DNA of 38,324 bases from Sedimenticola sp. (GCA_026984735.1 JALSRN010000074.1:1-38324); one strand, 5' to 3'. Positions 1-9,417 are shown, numbered from the stretch's first letter. Notes: generated from the sequence alone by a model not told the origin. A program made the numbers and translations.

Positions 1-1229
1 GAGAGCACCACGGTGACGCCATAATGGGCCACCAGCAGGTTGAGCACGTCGAGAATCGGTTGCAGGAACTCGGGCGGCAGCAGTTGCGCCTCGTCCAGCA
101 CCACGACGCTGTCCACCAGGTTGTGCAACTTGCGGCAACGGCTGGTGCGCGCGGCGAACAGCGATTCGAAGAACTGCACCGTGGTGGTGACGATGATGGG
201 CGCGTCCCAGTTTTCCGCCGCCAGCCGCGAGCGGGCGGTTTCCTGGCCGGGGTCGAGGCTGCTGTGGTGCTCGATCACCGCCTCGCCGAAAATGCCGCGA
301 AACACATCGGCGGTCTGCTCGATGATGCTGGTGTAGGGAATGACATGCACCACCCGCCGCTTGTGGTGGGCAGTGGCATGCTCCAGCGCGAAGGCCATGC
401 CCGAGAGGGTCTTGCCGCCGCCGGTGGGTACGGTAAGGGAGAACAGGCCGGGCGGCTTTTGGGCCGCTTGCCGGCAGGCGCGAAGGATGTCGGCGCGTAA
501 GCGGTTGACCGGCGTGTCGGGCGCGTCGCGAGTCAATGCCGCCATGTGCCGGTCGAAAGCCTCGCGCAGTTCCGTTAAGCCTGGATAAGCGCCGCGCAGG
601 CTGGCCTTGCCCTCATCCATGAAGGCCTCGGTATCGAGGAAGTCGGCGTCCACCAGGCAGGAGAACAGCATCCGCAGCCACAGTGCGAAACCTTGCTTGC
701 CGCCGGGCACGTTGAAATCCGGGCGCGGCGCTTCGAGCAGATCAGACGGGATATCCGCCGCCAACGTTTTTTCCAGTAATTCGGTTTTCTTCAAACGCTC
801 TCGCAAGGCGCCGCCGGTGCCGCCTTCAAGCTTTTCCCAGTCCGGCAGTCCGGCATGATGGCCAGCGATCAAATAAGCCAGCACTCGGCCGTGAACGCCC
901 CACTGATTGACCGCGTGAATCGCGCCCGCCGTGGAGTGATCGACGCGGCCGCTGCCTTCCGTTTCCACATGGGCTTGCTGCGCTTCGAATCCCGAAACAT
1001 CCCGGATGTAGTGCTGGAAAGCCGGGTGGTACTTGCCGAGGTCGTGCCATAGGCCGGCGGTGGCGGCCCAGTTTTTTGCGTCGAAAGCTTCGGCCAGCCG
1101 GCCTGCGATTTCTGCAACCGCCGTCAAGTGATCTTCAAGTGGGTGGAGCTCCCAGCTGCCATCGGCCGTCGGCCTGACATGGGCAATGGGCGCCCCTTGC
1201 TTCTTTTCTGCGTAAGAATCGATGGACAT
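1..1229 (-). CDS. cas3: CRISPR-associated HD nuclease-helicase Cas3 (N-terminal part, cut by window edge)
   Basis: Cas3 nicks and degrades DNA bound by Cascade in type I CRISPR interference. The frame is open from ATG at 1229 to the window edge (409 residues). Visible motifs in order are the HD nuclease signature (LWHDLGKYHPAF, His62-Asp63), a second ligand cluster DHSTAGA (Asp97-His98), GHHAGLPD (about 123), a CLVDADFLDTE segment (about 191-201), Walker A TGGGKT (269-274), VIPYTSIIEQTA (about 297-308) and the Walker B box LDEAQ (DEAQ 379-382). The remaining helicase motifs and C-terminus lie outside the window. The HD-first layout and these motifs resemble type I-C Cas3, where cas3 is usually the first gene of the operon; the other cas genes would then be off the left edge. 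The subtype is inferred. The start follows a weak purine-rich stretch (GGATAAGG). An IS relic begins 37 bp upstream, so the native promoter may be disrupted or may lie inside the relic. Confidence 0.93.
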   Translation of the reverse strand, partial: MSIDSYAEKKQGAPIAHVRPTADGSWELHPLEDHLTAVAEIAGRLAEAFDAKNWAATAGLWHDLGKYHPAFQHYIRDVSGFEAQQAHVETEGSGRVDHSTAGAIHAVNQWGVHGRVLAYLIAGHHAGLPDWEKLEGGTGGALRERLKKTELLEKTLAADIPSDLLEAPRPDFNVPGGKQGFALWLRMLFSCLVDADFLDTEAFMDEGKASLRGAYPGLTELREAFDRHMAALTRDAPDTPVNRLRADILRACRQAAQKPPGLFSLTVPTGGGKTLSGMAFALEHATAHHKRRVVHVIPYTSIIEQTADVFRGIFGEAVIEHHSSLDPGQETARSRLAAENWDAPIIVTTTVQFFESLFAARTSRCRKLHNLVDSVVVLDEAQLLPPEFLQPILDVLNLLVAHYGVTVVL

Positions 1230-1265
1230 CCTTATCCTCGAACAATTCCAATCCGATCTATAGAG

Positions 1266-1632
1266 TTAACAGGCCGTTGAAAATAATCCGACTGATGCGG
1301 CCTTCCTGGTAGTGAGCGGCGGATGAAGCACGGCGACTCCTGCCCTCTGGCCAGAAATTGGCCAATTTGGCCCGATTCGCCTGTTTCCAGGCACACCAAC
1401 CCCTCGGATTTCAGTCATCAACATGCCACCACCCCCAGATTGCGCATCCGAATCCGGTTGTAAGCGGCTGCCCCCAGCACAAAGTGGAAGCCCGGCTTTT
1501 CACGTCCGATCAACCGGCTCTTGCGCGACCCGCCATTGGTCTTGAGTCCGGGCCTCGCATCGTCCATTTCACCGTATCGGTACGTTCAGGTTGATCTTGC
1601 GGAATTCTGGGCGTTTTTCAACAGACTGTTAA
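1266..1632 (-). mobile_element. Decayed insertion-sequence relic with terminal inverted repeats
   Basis: This 367-bp element is bounded by 18-bp imperfect inverted repeats. The left end reads TTAACAGGCCGTTGAAAA (1266-1283) and the right end, on the opposite strand, TTAACAGTCTGTTGAAAA (1615-1632), a 16/18 match. The outer TTAA on both sides could be a target duplication, with CAG(G/T)C(C/T)GTTGAAAA as the true terminus. Inside, the minus strand carries a broken transposase tail. The CAGnCnGTTGAAAA ends and the AAAYNRIRMRNL tail are reminiscent of IS5/IS1182-type DDE elements; the exact family is not certain. The element fills most of the 561-bp space between cas3 and moaD. I see no gene or clear signal in the remaining 1633-1790. 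Confidence 0.8.
1418..1540 (-). pseudogene. Transposase C-terminal fragment
   Basis: A 40-codon remnant reads in frame from 1540 down to the TGA at 1418-1420. It contains LGAAAYNRIRMRNLGVVA, which resembles the conserved C-terminal (A)AYNLVRMRNL tail of IS5/IS1182-like DDE transposases. Just upstream, another frame reads TVKWTMRG before hitting a stop, so the two pieces are separated by a frameshift. The catalytic DDE core is missing. It cannot encode a functional transposase and is only a marker of a former insertion. Confidence 0.7.
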
Positions 1633-1790
1633 GGCAAGCCGGAGCGGGCTAGATCGACCACGCTTCCCGGAAAGGTGATGAAAGCACTTCAATGAACGCC
1701 GCGTCGGGTCCCTCTGGGAGTGGCGGCCGTGCCGGAAAGCGCGGTTAGAATCGAAATGTTGGTTTTCCCCCGGATGCGTTCGCCCATGGT

Positions 1791-2045
1791 TCAGCCCCCG
1801 GTGACGGGGGGAAAGAACCCCACCTCGTCGCCGTCGCGCACCGGGGTGTCGTCCTGGGCCATCTCCTGGTTGACCGCGGCCAGGATGGTCTCCCCTTCGG
1901 CGAACACCTCGCTCCAGGGTCCGCCGCGGTCGGCGAGATGGCGGCGCAGGGCGGCGATCTCCGCCACCCCTTCCGGCAGCGCCATCTCTTCCCGATCCAC
2001 GCCGAGGCGGTCGCGCAGGCTGGCGAAATAGAGCAGTTGGATCAT
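1791..2045 (-). CDS. moaD: Molybdopterin synthase small subunit MoaD
   Basis: This 84-residue ubiquitin-fold protein is the sulfur carrier of molybdopterin synthase. Its C-terminal glycine is thiocarboxylated and donates sulfur to precursor Z together with MoaE. The protein starts MIQLLYFASLRDRLG and ends FFPPVTGG, the diagnostic Gly-Gly terminus; its length is normal for the family (about 81-85). The ATG overlaps the moeA stop (ATGA), so it is probably translationally coupled to moeA. The partner moaE lies about 34.5 kb away at 36527-36979, an unusual separation. No moaA or moaC is visible here. Confidence 0.95.
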   Translation of the reverse strand: MIQLLYFASLRDRLGVDREEMALPEGVAEIAALRRHLADRGGPWSEVFAEGETILAAVNQEMAQDDTPVRDGDEVGFFPPVTGG

Positions 2046-3295
2046 GAGCCCCACCCGATCAGTTCGCAGAAAGGGAGGAAGTCCACCCGGTCGCCGGCGC
2101 GGATCGCCCGGTTCTCGGGCAGCACCACCAGACCGTTGGCCCAGGCGACGGAGCTGAGCACCGCCGAGGAGCGGCTGGGATAGACCTCCACCAGGTTGGC
2201 GCCGTCGGCCCCGCGCGTCAGCCGGGCGCGATGGAACTCGCGCCTTTTGTCGGGCTTGGGCCAGTCGAAGGCGGCCACCGCCTGAAGGGCGCGGTTGCGC
2301 GGCTCCTTCAGCCCCATGGTCTTGAGGATGAAGGGGCGGGCGAAGAGCAGGAAGGTGACGAAGAGCGAAACCGGATTGCCCGGCGTGCCGATGAATGGGG
2401 TCTCGCCGATGTGGCCGAAGGCGAGGGGCTTGCCGGGACGGATGGCGATCTTCCACAGGTCGAGCCTGCCCAGGGCCTCCACCGCCGGCTTGACGTGGTC
2501 CTCCTCGCCCACCGAGACGCCGCCGGAGGCGAGCACCAGGTCGGCCCGCCCCGCCGCCTCGGCGAGGGCGCTCTTGGTGGCCTCGAGCGTGTCGGCCACC
2601 TGCCCCATCTCCACCACTTCGCAGCCGAGGGCGCGCAGCAGTCCCGTGGCGGTGAAGAGGTTGGAGTTGTAGATCGTGCCGGGCTGCAGGGGCTCTCCCG
2701 GCATCCGCAGCTCGTCGCCGCTGGCCAGCACCGCCACTTTCGGAAGGCGCTTCACCGGCAGCTCCGCCACGCCCACCGAGGCGGCCAGCCCCAGGTGCTG
2801 GGGGAGCAGGCGGGTGCCGGCCTCGAGGATCACCGATCCGGCTTCGATGTCCTCGCCGGCGCGGCGGATGTTGGCCCCGGCAGGCGGCACCTTCTCGAAG
2901 ATCACTTCGTCGCCCCGGCGGCGGGTCTGCTCCTGCATGACCACGGCGTCGGCCCCTTCGGGCACGGGGGCGCCGGTGAAGATGCGGGCGCAGGTGCCGG
3001 GCTCCAGGGGCCGGGGCGCGGTGCCCGCGGGGATGCGCTGGGAGACCTGCAATCGCGTGCCCTCCGCCGGCAGGTCCGCCAGGCGGACGGCGTAGCCGTC
3101 CATGGCGCTGTTGTCCCATCCGGGCACGTCGATGGGCGCGCGCACCGGCTCGGCGAGCACCCGGCCCAGGGCCTGGTGCAGCGGCAGGCTCTCCTGTTCC
3201 GCAACCGGACGGGCGTGGGAGAGGAGCAGCTCCAGCGCCTCTTCGTAGGGTTTAAGGTCGTGGGTGGTGGGGGTGCAGTCGCAGGCGTCGCTCAT
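2042..3295 (-). CDS. moeA: Molybdopterin molybdenumtransferase MoeA
   Basis: MoeA inserts molybdate into adenylylated molybdopterin, the last step of molybdenum cofactor synthesis, in the cytoplasm. The 417-residue product matches the usual 400-415 length. Motifs in order are GWDNSAMDGYA (about 59-69), RIFTGAPVPEGADAVVMQE (about 104-122), SGGVSVGEEDH (about 257), IRPGKPLAFG (about 286) and GTPGNPVS (about 303). A Cys-containing N-terminal stretch (ACDC) precedes the family core. It is followed by moaD with a 4-bp overlap, forming a two-gene molybdopterin unit. The upstream PfkB gene ends 13 bp before its start, so all three may share a transcript. Confidence 0.96.
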   Translation of the reverse strand: MSDACDCTPTTHDLKPYEEALELLLSHARPVAEQESLPLHQALGRVLAEPVRAPIDVPGWDNSAMDGYAVRLADLPAEGTRLQVSQRIPAGTAPRPLEPGTCARIFTGAPVPEGADAVVMQEQTRRRGDEVIFEKVPPAGANIRRAGEDIEAGSVILEAGTRLLPQHLGLAASVGVAELPVKRLPKVAVLASGDELRMPGEPLQPGTIYNSNLFTATGLLRALGCEVVEMGQVADTLEATKSALAEAAGRADLVLASGGVSVGEEDHVKPAVEALGRLDLWKIAIRPGKPLAFGHIGETPFIGTPGNPVSLFVTFLLFARPFILKTMGLKEPRNRALQAVAAFDWPKPDKRREFHRARLTRGADGANLVEVYPSRSSAVLSSVAWANGLVVLPENRAIRAGDRVDFLPFCELIGWGS

Positions 3296-3307
3296 GGGGG
3301 GCTCCGT

Positions 3308-4240
3308 TCAGAAGTCGTAACCGAAGTTCTCGCGGAAGCGGTGGTGGAACTCCTCCATGGTGAAGCGGTGGTTCTGAGTGCCGGCCCGCTCGATCTTGAT
3401 GGCCCCCATGAGAGCGGCGATGCGGCCGGTGGTCTCCCAGTCCAGGCCCTTCTGCAGGCCGTAGAGCAGGCCGGCCCGATAGGCGTCGCCGCAGCCGGTG
3501 GGATCTTCCAGCCGCTCGGCGCGGGCGGCGGGGATCTCGATCTCCCCGCCGTCGGCGAAGATGCGCGAGCCCTCGCCTCCCTGCGTGACGATCACCGCCT
3601 CCACCTGCCGCGCCAGCTCCTCGATGCGTTTGCCGGTGCGTTCCTGCATCAGTTTGGCCTCGTAGTCGTTGAAGGCGAGCCAGGTGGCCTGGTCGGCGAA
3701 GCGGTTCAGCTCGTCGCCGTCGAACATGGGCATGCCCTGGCCGGGGTCGAAGATGAAAGGGATGCCCGCCGCGGCGAACTGCTCGGCGTGGTCGATCATG
3801 CCCTGGCGGCCGTCGGGAGAGACCAGCCCCAGGGTGACGCCCTGCGCCTGCTCCACCCGATTGATGTGAGCGTGGTTCATGGCGCCGGGGTGGAAAGCGG
3901 TGATCTGGTTGTCGTCCTGGTCGGTGGTGATGTAGGCCTGGGCGGTGTACTCGCCCGCCACCTCGGTGACGTGCTTGCGGGAGATGCCGTTTTCCGCCAT
4001 CCACCGGGCGTAGGGACCGAAATCGCCCCCCACGGTGCCCATGGGCAGCCCGTCGCCGCCGAGGAGCTGGAGGTTGTAGGCGATGTTGCCGGCGCAGCCG
4101 CCGAATTCGCGGCGCATGTCGGGCACCAGGAAGGAGACGTTCAGAATGTGCACCTGCTCCGGCAGGATGTGGTTCTTGAACCGGTCGTGGAACACCATGA
4201 TGGTGTCGTAGGCGAAGGAGCCGCAGATGAGGGCGGTCAT
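3308..4240 (-). CDS. PfkB-family carbohydrate/adenosine kinase
   Basis: This 310-residue ribokinase-fold kinase transfers phosphate from ATP to a sugar or nucleoside hydroxyl. PfkB signature 1 is seen as FGGCAGNIAYNLQLLGG (about 60-76) and signature 2 as DPTGCGDAYRAG (about 255-266), which holds the catalytic Asp and the anion hole. The motif has GCGD where GAGD is common. Adenosine kinase is a plausible substrate class by overall resemblance, but the substrate cannot be assigned from sequence. I chose ATG 4240 (MTALICGSFAYD) because the upstream 28 codons of open frame are not family-like. A possible -10-like TAAGAT lies shortly upstream, without a convincing -35. The 208 bp between it and dgkA hold nothing else recognisable. 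Confidence 0.85.
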   Translation of the reverse strand: MTALICGSFAYDTIMVFHDRFKNHILPEQVHILNVSFLVPDMRREFGGCAGNIAYNLQLLGGDGLPMGTVGGDFGPYARWMAENGISRKHVTEVAGEYTAQAYITTDQDDNQITAFHPGAMNHAHINRVEQAQGVTLGLVSPDGRQGMIDHAEQFAAAGIPFIFDPGQGMPMFDGDELNRFADQATWLAFNDYEAKLMQERTGKRIEELARQVEAVIVTQGGEGSRIFADGGEIEIPAARAERLEDPTGCGDAYRAGLLYGLQKGLDWETTGRIAALMGAIKIERAGTQNHRFTMEEFHHRFRENFGYDF

Positions 4241-4448
4241 GGCGAGGTTTCCCGGCGTTGTCCGTGGACGGCATCTTAGCCGATCTTGCCGCCGCGAAAC
4301 AGCCGCGGCCTTGATCACCGGCAAGGCGGAGCCCGAGAGGCGGCGTCTGAAACCGGAGGCGCCGGGCGCCGTTTGCCCGGGCGCGGACGTTCCGGTGGAG
4401 GGCGGCCTCTGGATTCCCCTGCCTTGCTTTCGGCCGCGGCCGGCTTCC

Positions 4449-4805
4449 TTACGACAGCACCAGCGCCCAGACCAGTGCGGCCAGGAGGATGGCCAGCAGC
4501 ACCGCCGCCGAGCCCATGTCCTTGGCGCGGCCGGCCAGTTCGTGGCGCTCGGGGCTGGCCTTGTCGACGATCGCCTCCAAGGCGGAATTGAGCAGTTCCA
4601 CCACCGGCACCAACAGCCAGCTGCCGGCCAGCAAGGCCCGTTCCACGCCGTTCTCCCCCAGCCACAGGGCCAGGGGCAGGAGGAGCGCGCTGGCCGCCAT
4701 CTCCTGGCGGAAGGCCGCTTCGTGCCGCCAAGCGGCGGCCACCCCCTTGGCCGAGTAGCCGAAGGCGTCGACGAGGCGCTTGAAGCCGGTGGCGCCCGGC
4801 TTCAT
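4449..4805 (-). CDS. dgkA: Diacylglycerol kinase DgkA
   Basis: This small inner-membrane kinase recycles diacylglycerol to phosphatidic acid. The 118-residue length matches the DgkA family (about 120). Conserved segments are [20 protein letters not shown] (about 16-35, including the catalytic-site region) and [16 protein letters not shown] (about 69-84, with the metal/nucleotide Glu-Asn-Glu pattern). Three hydrophobic helices are evident at about 38-50, 57-70 and 99-117. The ATG overlaps the gcvPB stop (ATGA), so it is the last gene of the glycine cleavage transcript and may be translated by coupling. A metabolic reason for this pairing is not obvious. Confidence 0.95.
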   Translation of the reverse strand: MKPGATGFKRLVDAFGYSAKGVAAAWRHEAAFRQEMAASALLLPLALWLGENGVERALLAGSWLLVPVVELLNSALEAIVDKASPERHELAGRAKDMGSAAVLLAILLAALVWALVLS

Positions 4806-6253
4806 GCGGGGGGTTCCCATTTCAGGTCGGGCTCCCGCGCCGCGCGCACGTCGTCGAGGCGGCGCACCGGCAGGGTCCAGGGGGCCCCCTTGACCTTTTC
4901 GGGCGCCTCGCGCGCCTCCTCGCGGATCCGCACCATGGCCTCGACGAAGGCGTCCAGGGTCTCCTTGGCCTCGGTTTCGGTGGGCTCGATCAGAAAGCAC
5001 TCGGGCACCAGCAGCGGGAAATAGGTGGTGGGAGCGTGCATGCCCAGGTCGAGCAGCCGCTTGGCGAAGTCCATGGCGTTCACCCCCAGCTCCTTCGCCT
5101 CCTGCTTGAGCGTGATGATGAACTCGTGGGTGGCCCGGCGGGAGGGATAGGCGGGGGTGAAGCCGGCCGCCCGCAGCCGCTTCATCAGGTAGTTGGCGTT
5201 CAGGGTGGAGTAGTCGGCCACCCGGCGCATCCCCTCCGCGCCCAGCATCTTGGCGTAGACGTAGGCGCGCAGCAGGACTCCGGCGTTGCCGGCGAAGGCG
5301 GAGAGGCGGCCGATGCTCTCCGGCCGCTCTTTCTCGGTGAGAAGACGGTAGTCGTGGCCATCGAAATCCACCAGCGGCACCGGCAGATAGGGCGCCAGCC
5401 GTTCGCCGACTCCCACGGGGCCGGCGCCGGGCCCGCCGCCGCCGTGGGGAGTGGAGAAGGTCTTGTGCAGGTTCACGTGGATCACGTCGAAGCCCATGTC
5501 CCCGGGCCGCACCCGCCCCAGAATGGCGTTGAGATTGGCGCCGTCGTAGTAGAGCAGTCCGCCCGCCTCGTGCACCATTTCGGCGATGGTGGCGATGTGG
5601 CGCTCGAAGACGCCGAGCGTGGAGGGGTTGGTGAGCATGATGCCGGCGGTCTGGGGCCCGAGGGCTCGCCGCAACGCCTCCAGATCCACGTCGCCCTCCG
5701 CCAGCGTGGGAATCTCGCGCACCCGATAGCCGCACATCACCGCGCTGGCGGGATTGGTGCCGTGGGCGGCGTCGGGCACCAGGATCTCGGTGCGGCCGCC
5801 GTCGCCCCGCGCCTGGTGGTAGGCGCGGATCATGGCCACGCCCGCGAACTCCCCCTGGGCGCCGGCCATGGGCGCCAGCGACACCGCCGCCATGCCGGTC
5901 ACCTTCGCGAGAATCTCCTGCAGTTCGTGCATGGCGCTGAGAAAGCCCTGGCTGTGGCTCTCCGGCGCCAGGGGGTGACGGGCCAGAAATCCCGGCAGCA
6001 TGGCCAGGCGGTTGGCGCCCCGCGGGTTGTACTTCATGGTGCAGGAGCCCAAGGGGTAGAACTGGGTGTCGATGGAGAAGTTCTTCTGCGACAGCCGGGT
6101 GTAGTGGCGCACCGCCTGCAGCTCGGAGACCTCGGGAAGGCGTGGCCTGGAGCGGCGCAGGAACTGCTCGGGAATGGCGTCGAGGCCGGCCTTTTCCTTC
6201 GGCGCCTGCGCTCGGGCGCGGCGGCCGGGGCGGGAGTGTTGGAAGATCAGCAT
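4802..6253 (-). CDS. gcvPB: Glycine dehydrogenase (decarboxylating) subunit 2, GcvPB
   Basis: This is the C-terminal half of the P-protein of the glycine cleavage system, encoded separately. It carries the PLP site and, with GcvPA, decarboxylates glycine and passes the aminomethyl group to lipoyl-GcvH. The 483 residues are typical for the split subunit. Diagnostic segments are [13 protein letters not shown] (about 66-78), [16 protein letters not shown] (about 161-176) and the PLP-lysine motif [18 protein letters not shown], with Lys264 as the predicted Schiff-base residue. The start is 18 bp after the gcvPA stop, and its end overlaps dgkA by 4 bp. Enteric bacteria have a single fused gcvP. 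Confidence 0.97.
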   Translation of the reverse strand: MLIFQHSRPGRRARAQAPKEKAGLDAIPEQFLRRSRPRLPEVSELQAVRHYTRLSQKNFSIDTQFYPLGSCTMKYNPRGANRLAMLPGFLARHPLAPESHSQGFLSAMHELQEILAKVTGMAAVSLAPMAGAQGEFAGVAMIRAYHQARGDGGRTEILVPDAAHGTNPASAVMCGYRVREIPTLAEGDVDLEALRRALGPQTAGIMLTNPSTLGVFERHIATIAEMVHEAGGLLYYDGANLNAILGRVRPGDMGFDVIHVNLHKTFSTPHGGGGPGAGPVGVGERLAPYLPVPLVDFDGHDYRLLTEKERPESIGRLSAFAGNAGVLLRAYVYAKMLGAEGMRRVADYSTLNANYLMKRLRAAGFTPAYPSRRATHEFIITLKQEAKELGVNAMDFAKRLLDLGMHAPTTYFPLLVPECFLIEPTETEAKETLDAFVEAMVRIREEAREAPEKVKGAPWTLPVRRLDDVRAAREPDLKWEPPA

Positions 6254-6271
6254 CGGTCTGTTTCCTGGGTT

Positions 6272-7675
6272 CTAAAGGTCGAAACGCACCATGGTGGCGC
6301 AGGCGCCCTGCCGGCGGCTGGCCAGCACCCGTTCCAGGTTGACGGCGTACTTCTCCAGATCCTCGTCGGTGCGGCTCTCGGTGGCGCACACCAGCAGGCA
6401 GTTCTCCAGCTCGGGGTAGTCCCGCTGCAGATCGTAGCCGCCGAGGATGTTGTGCGCCGCCAGGGTGCGCAGCACGCCGGCCACCTCCATGGGCAATTTC
6501 AGGACGCTTTCGTGGAAGGCGGGGCCGGCGAAACGGGGCTCGATCCCCTCCAGCGCGGTGAGCTTCTCCACCAGCCGGCCCAGGTTGGCGTGGCAGGCGG
6601 CGGCGGTGCGCGCCAACCCCTCCGCCCCCAGCAGGGCCATGTGGAGGGTGGCGGCGGTGACCATCAGCCCCTGGTTGGTGCAGATGTTGGAGGTGGCCTT
6701 GGAGCGGCGGATGTGCTGCTCGCGCGCCTGCAGCGTGAGGGTGAAACCCTCCCGCCCTTCCAGGTCGCGGGTGCGTCCCACCAGGCGGCCGGGCATCTGC
6801 CGCACCAGCTTTTGGCGGGTGCAGAGAAAACCGAAATAGGGACCGCCGGAGCTGAGCGGCGCGCCCAGGGGCTGGCCGTCGCCGCAGGCGATGTCCGCGC
6901 CGGCCCCGCCCCACTCCCCCGGCGGCTTCAGCAGCGCCATGGCCAGGGGGTTGACCAGGGCGATGGTCAGCCAGCCGTTGGCCGCGGCCACCTCGGCCAT
7001 GGGATCCGCCGGCTCCAGCACGCCGAAGAAGTTGGGTTGCGGAACGATGAGCGCGGCGAAGTCCTCGCCGGCGTGTCCTTCCAGCGCCTCCAGGTCGGTG
7101 TGGCCGCTGCCGGCGTCGTAAGGGAGCTCCTCCAGCTCGATGCCCTGGTTGCGCACGATGGTGCGGACGGTGGCTCGGTAGGCGGGGTGGACGCTGCGGG
7201 GGATGAGCACCCGCTTGGATTTCGACCCGCGGTTGGCGCGCACCGCCATCAGCACCGCCTCGGCGAGCGCCGAGGCGCCGTCGTAGAGCGAGGCGTTGGA
7301 GACCTCCATGGCCATCAGCTCGGCCATCATGGTCTGGTACTCGTAGAGCAGCTGCAGGGTGCCCTGGCTCGCTTCCGCCTGGTAGGGGGTGTAGGCGGTG
7401 TAGAACTCGCCGCGGGTGGCGATCTCCCAGACGGCGGCGGGGACGTGGTGATCGTAGGCGCCGGCGCCGATGAAACAGAGCGGCTGGCCGTCTTGACGCG
7501 CCTTCTCCTGCATCAGCCGGGAGATCTCCATCTCGCTCAGTCCAGGGCCGATCCCCTCCAGGGATCGGGCGCGCAGGGCGGCGGGGATCTCGTCGAAGAG
7601 GTCGTCGATGGCGGCGACGCCGATGGTCTCGAGCATCTGCCGCAACTCCTCTTCGGTGTGCGGGATGAAGGGCAT
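6272..7675 (-). CDS. gcvPA: Glycine dehydrogenase (decarboxylating) subunit 1, GcvPA
   Basis: This is the N-terminal half of the split P-protein and forms a heterotetramer with GcvPB. The 467-residue product is of normal length. It begins [19 protein letters not shown], typical of the family, and contains [13 protein letters not shown] (about 71), [17 protein letters not shown] (about 93) and SNICTNQGL (about 340). It sits 4 bp after the gcvH stop and 18 bp before gcvPB, inside one minus-strand operon led by the glycine riboswitch. Confidence 0.97.
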   Translation of the reverse strand: MPFIPHTEEELRQMLETIGVAAIDDLFDEIPAALRARSLEGIGPGLSEMEISRLMQEKARQDGQPLCFIGAGAYDHHVPAAVWEIATRGEFYTAYTPYQAEASQGTLQLLYEYQTMMAELMAMEVSNASLYDGASALAEAVLMAVRANRGSKSKRVLIPRSVHPAYRATVRTIVRNQGIELEELPYDAGSGHTDLEALEGHAGEDFAALIVPQPNFFGVLEPADPMAEVAAANGWLTIALVNPLAMALLKPPGEWGGAGADIACGDGQPLGAPLSSGGPYFGFLCTRQKLVRQMPGRLVGRTRDLEGREGFTLTLQAREQHIRRSKATSNICTNQGLMVTAATLHMALLGAEGLARTAAACHANLGRLVEKLTALEGIEPRFAGPAFHESVLKLPMEVAGVLRTLAAHNILGGYDLQRDYPELENCLLVCATESRTDEDLEKYAVNLERVLASRRQGACATMVRFDL

Positions 7676-7679
7676 GGCC

Positions 7680-8072
7680 TCAGTGCTCCTCCGCCTCCAC
7701 CGCCTCCGCGTAGGCGGCGGCGTCGAGCAGGGCCTCGAGCTGGGCCGGATCGGCCATCTTCACCTTGAAGATCCAGTTCTCGTAGGGCGCTTCGTTGATC
7801 CCCTCGGGGCTGTCGGCGAGGGCTTCGTTCACCTCCACCACTTCGCCGTCGAGAGGACTGTAGACGTCGGACGCGGCCTTCACCGACTCCACCACGCCGC
7901 ATTCGCCGCCGGCGGCCACGTCGGTGCCCGGCTCGGGCAGCTCGACGAAGACTAAATCGCCCAGCAGCTCCTGGGCGTGGTCGGTGATGCCCACGGCGGC
8001 GATGCCGTCTCCTTCGTCGCGCGCCCATTCGTGGGTGGCGGTGTATCTGAGGTCGTCGGGGATTTCGCTCAT
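7680..8072 (-). CDS. gcvH: Glycine cleavage system H protein
   Basis: GcvH is the lipoylated carrier that shuttles the aminomethyl group between the P, T and L proteins. The 130-residue chain has the canonical lipoylation loop [18 protein letters not shown], with Lys65 as the predicted lipoate attachment site. It begins with [11 protein letters not shown], the usual family N-terminus. The start lies 14 bp after the gcvT stop and the stop 4 bp before gcvPA, so the genes are tightly packed. The lipoamide dehydrogenase (L protein) is not in the window. Confidence 0.97.
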   Translation of the reverse strand: MSEIPDDLRYTATHEWARDEGDGIAAVGITDHAQELLGDLVFVELPEPGTDVAAGGECGVVESVKAASDVYSPLDGEVVEVNEALADSPEGINEAPYENWIFKVKMADPAQLEALLDAAAYAEAVEAEEH

Positions 8073-8086
8073 GGTTCTAGGTCTCC

Positions 8087-9178
8087 TCAAAGCTCGATCA
8101 GCGCCTTGCCGTGGCGCACGAAAGGGGGTTTCACCAAACGCACCGGCAGCCGCCTGCCGCGGATCTCCACGGTGAGCGCCTCGCCCGCCCGGGCGTCGAG
8201 GCGGGCCAGGCCGATGGCCCGTTCCAGGGTGGGCGAATAGCCGCCGGAAGTGATCTCTCCCACCGGCGAGCCCGCTTCGTACAGCTTCATGTGGTTGCGC
8301 AGCACGCCCTTCCCCTCCAGCACCAGACCGGTGAAGCGCCGCAGGCCGCCCTGCTCTTTCTGGCGCTCCACCACGTCGCGGCCGACGAAGCGGCGTTCGG
8401 GGTCGGAGAGGTCCAGGGTCCAGCCCAGGCCCGCTTCCAGCGGCGAGGTCTCCTCGTCCATGTCCTGGCCGTAGAGGTTCATGCCCGCTTCGAGCCGCAA
8501 GGTGTCCCGGGCGCCCAGTCCGCAGGGGCGCACCCCCTGCTCCAGCAAGGCGTTCCACAGGGCCGTCACCTCGGTCCGCGGCACCATGATCTCGAAGCCG
8601 TCCTCGCCGGTGTAGCCGGTGCGGGCCACGAACCAGTTGGCGTCCCATGCGGCGTTGAAGGGGGCCATCCGCGCGGCTCGCTCCCGCAGGCTCTCGGGCA
8701 GCAGGGGCAGGGCCTTCTCCCGTGCGCGGGGGCCTTGCACCGCGAGCATGCCCAGGTCGTGCCTGGGCCTCACCTCCACCTCGTGGGAGCGGCACTGCAG
8801 CGCCATCCACTCCAGGTCCTTGTCGGTGGTCGCTGCGTTCACCACCAGGCGGAATCGGTGTTCGTCCAGATGGTAGGTGATGAGATCGTCGATGACGCCG
8901 CCGCCGGCGTTGAGCATGCAGCCGTAGAGCGCCTTGCCCGGCGTCCGCAGCCGCGCCACGTCGTTGGCCAGCAGGTGGCGCAGAAAGGGGCGGGCCTGCG
9001 GGCCCACCACGTCCACCACCGTCATGTGGCAGACGTCGAACAGCCCGGCGTCGCGACGCACGGCGTGGTGCTCCTCGATCTGGGAACCGTAATGGATGGG
9101 CATCTCCCAGCCGCCGAAAGGCACCATGCGGGCGCCGAGCCGGCGGTGGGTTTCGTTGAGAACGGTCTTCTTAACCAC
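8087..9178 (-). CDS. gcvT: Aminomethyltransferase (glycine cleavage T protein)
   Basis: GcvT transfers the methylene unit from aminomethyl-lipoyl-GcvH to tetrahydrofolate and releases ammonia. The 363 residues match the family. Features include [20 protein letters not shown] near the N-terminus, the folate-site region [13 protein letters not shown] (about 48), [10 protein letters not shown] (about 192) and the C-terminal barrel ending at [16 protein letters not shown]. The start is GTG (9176-9178) preceded by AGGAG at a good distance, and the first residues read as (M)[11 protein letters not shown]. It is the first gene of the gcvT-gcvH-gcvPA-gcvPB-dgkA operon, directly behind a tandem glycine riboswitch. 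Confidence 0.97.
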   Translation of the reverse strand: MVKKTVLNETHRRLGARMVPFGGWEMPIHYGSQIEEHHAVRRDAGLFDVCHMTVVDVVGPQARPFLRHLLANDVARLRTPGKALYGCMLNAGGGVIDDLITYHLDEHRFRLVVNAATTDKDLEWMALQCRSHEVEVRPRHDLGMLAVQGPRAREKALPLLPESLRERAARMAPFNAAWDANWFVARTGYTGEDGFEIMVPRTEVTALWNALLEQGVRPCGLGARDTLRLEAGMNLYGQDMDEETSPLEAGLGWTLDLSDPERRFVGRDVVERQKEQGGLRRFTGLVLEGKGVLRNHMKLYEAGSPVGEITSGGYSPTLERAIGLARLDARAGEALTVEIRGRRLPVRLVKPPFVRHGKALIEL

Positions 9179-9212
9179 GGGTTCTCCTGGTCATCGGTTC
9201 AGGATCCACCCG

Positions 9213-9394
9213 CCCCTCTGTCCCGGTACCTGAGAGTTTGGACGGTCCTCCGCCCTGCCCCGTCGGTGGGCGCCGTCGCGCCGCTCTCCAGAGTCGGGTC
9301 GTCGTCCTCGAAGGACGACAGGCTCGCCGGTCCTTTTGCCTGAGCGATTCCGGGCGGAATTGCGCCTTCGGCGCCGGTGGGGCCGGTCTCTCCC
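9213..9394 (-). promoter_or_regulatory. Tandem glycine riboswitch (gcvT element, two aptamers)
   Basis: Read on the minus strand, the gcvT leader contains two consecutive glycine aptamers. The first runs through GGGAGAGACCGG, CGCCGAAGGCGCAA, CGGAATCGCTCAGGCAAA and AGGACCG. The second runs through CTCTGGAGAGCGG, CACCGACGGGGCA, CAAACTCTCAGGTACCGG and GACAGAGGGG. These are the conserved blocks of the Rfam Glycine class. A strong hairpin (GTCGTCCT, loop TCG, AGGACGAC) occupies the variable stem of the first aptamer. Only 34 bp separate the element from the GTG of gcvT, and this gap holds the AGGAG ribosome site, so control of translation initiation or an early antiterminator is likely. Glycine is expected to switch the operon on. 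Confidence 0.95.
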
Positions 9395-9417
9395 GGGAGC
9401 CTCTTCCCGAGGCTCGA

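Noticed and set aside
1-1800. Possible CRISPR array near cas3
   Set aside because: No regularly spaced direct repeats are present; the only repeat structure is the inverted ends of the IS relic. An array is probably beyond the left edge.
2231-4279. Long plus-strand open frame opposite moeA and the PfkB gene; similar ones at 5036-7768 and 9480-12554
   Set aside because: These are His/Gly/Ala-rich shadows without domain character, lying over genes with clear motifs.
4241-4448. Possible small gene in the spacer between the PfkB gene and dgkA
   Set aside because: The open frames are Arg/Pro-rich shadows, and no start with a ribosome site was found.
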